Shown: positions 63,418-64,000 of the stretch, piece after piece | How positions within the stretch are numbered: position 1 is the stretch's first letter | How the letters are laid out: every line of letters starts with the position of its first letter | Origin: Mimachlamys varia | Taxonomy: Eukaryota; Mollusca; Bivalvia; Pectinida; Pectinidae | Assembly: GCA_947623455.1 (NCBI GenBank) | Contig: OX392543.1 | Location: 19,342,757-19,406,756 of the forward strand | Direction: 5' to 3' | DNA: 64,000 nt | Translations under genes and position numbers: made by a program | Notes under the pieces: generated by a model | What the model was told of the DNA's origin: nothing | The model's database searches: none | What the model saw: the letters and a program-made list of their open reading frames with translations, nothing else

Positions 63418-63841
63418 CCTTCGGACTAGCATATTGCATGAAGCCATTTCGATATACTGCAGCAGGCTGCAAGTCAGTAGTTTTTGTCCTGGATTTCTGG
63501 CTTTACTCCACCATAGAAAAAAAACATGGCATGTCCTTAAATTGTCATTCCTCTTCAATAGGAGATACAATACAAATAAAAGCACATCCCGTTTTCCACA
63601 AACCTCTTGTACATTTGTCAGGTACATGTAAACAGTCTATAGGATGGTATGCCTTTCACTATTATAGGGTGACCAAGTGGTTATACATGTCTGATATTCT
63701 GCTACCACTAGCTCTCCACCACCTCTTGATTGCAGGTTTTGGGCAGTCAAGAGGTTCTGGTTGATGGGTCAGTGGTTTTCTCTGGTAGTTCCAGCTTCCC
63801 TCCCCTTTTGAAACCTTACACATCCTTTAATAACAACAGCA

Positions 63842-64000
63842 GGCCCCGGTTTCATCAATGTTCCTTAACTTAAGGAAATTCCTTAACTTAAAAATCCCCA
63901 TAGGAAAGCATTACAGAATTTAAGGAAAGTTCCTTAACTAAGGATATGCTCCTTAAATTCTTTAATGCTTTCCTATGGAGAATTTTAAGTTAAGGAATTT
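63842..64000. mobile_element. Palindromic MITE running off the window end
   Basis: 'aaattccttaacttaaaaat' and 'ccccataggaaagcatta' (about 63877-63915) are mirrored by 'taatgctttcctatggagaa' and 'ttttaagttaaggaattt' (63962-64000). An inner 'ttccttaactaagga' palindrome is also present. Begins 'ggccccggtttcatcaatg'. The right end lies outside the window. Confidence 0.75.

Noticed and set aside
62647..63764. Plus-strand open frames of 62-108 codons
   Set aside because: No recognisable domain, no splice partners, and one overlaps exon 1a on the other strand.

Overview
This is eukaryotic nuclear DNA, AT-rich and crowded with short repeats. It is most likely from a bivalve or another lophotrochozoan. 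The evidence is a gene split into many small exons with GT-AG introns, tRNA-headed SINEs, many miniature inverted-repeat elements, and repeats of the type common in bivalve genomes ('ggtcaaggtcatt' tandem units ending in 'ccaggtgagctaa'). The species cannot be named from this window.

Layout. 1-9060 is intergenic and holds decayed mobile elements: a broken reverse-transcriptase pseudogene at 4789-6170 that is split by a MITE with a clear 9-bp target duplication, and two copies of the retroelement tail. 9061-14122 is a 5-kb satellite with a 55-bp monomer and nested higher-order structure, including an apparently perfect 1.58-kb duplication. 14541-15576 (+) is a one-exon beta-1,3-galactosyltransferase-like gene (GT31) whose start is disturbed by a frame change. 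From 62659 down to 18543 (-) lies one complete gene of about 44 kb for a proton-coupled oligopeptide transporter (SLC15A1/A2 type). I traced 22 common coding exons plus two alternative first coding exons. All splice phases agree, giving 755 or 762 residues. The two genes are convergent, tail to tail.

Most notable observation. At least five introns of the transporter gene hold tandem arrays whose repeat unit contains the edge of the neighbouring exon together with its real splice site. Exons 6, 7 and 15 have reiterated acceptors; exons 16 and 22 have reiterated donors. Each true splice site therefore sits beside roughly 8 to 30 near-copies, and where I checked, use of a copy runs into a stop codon. 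Four other introns of the gene carry minisatellites without exon sequence. The introns also hold several MITE families, pogo/Tigger-like inserts (one with an apparent empty-site paralogue next to it), SINE heads and hairpins.

No ribosomal RNA, CRISPR, bacterial or intact viral features were seen. Everything was read by eye; no alignment or folding program was run.
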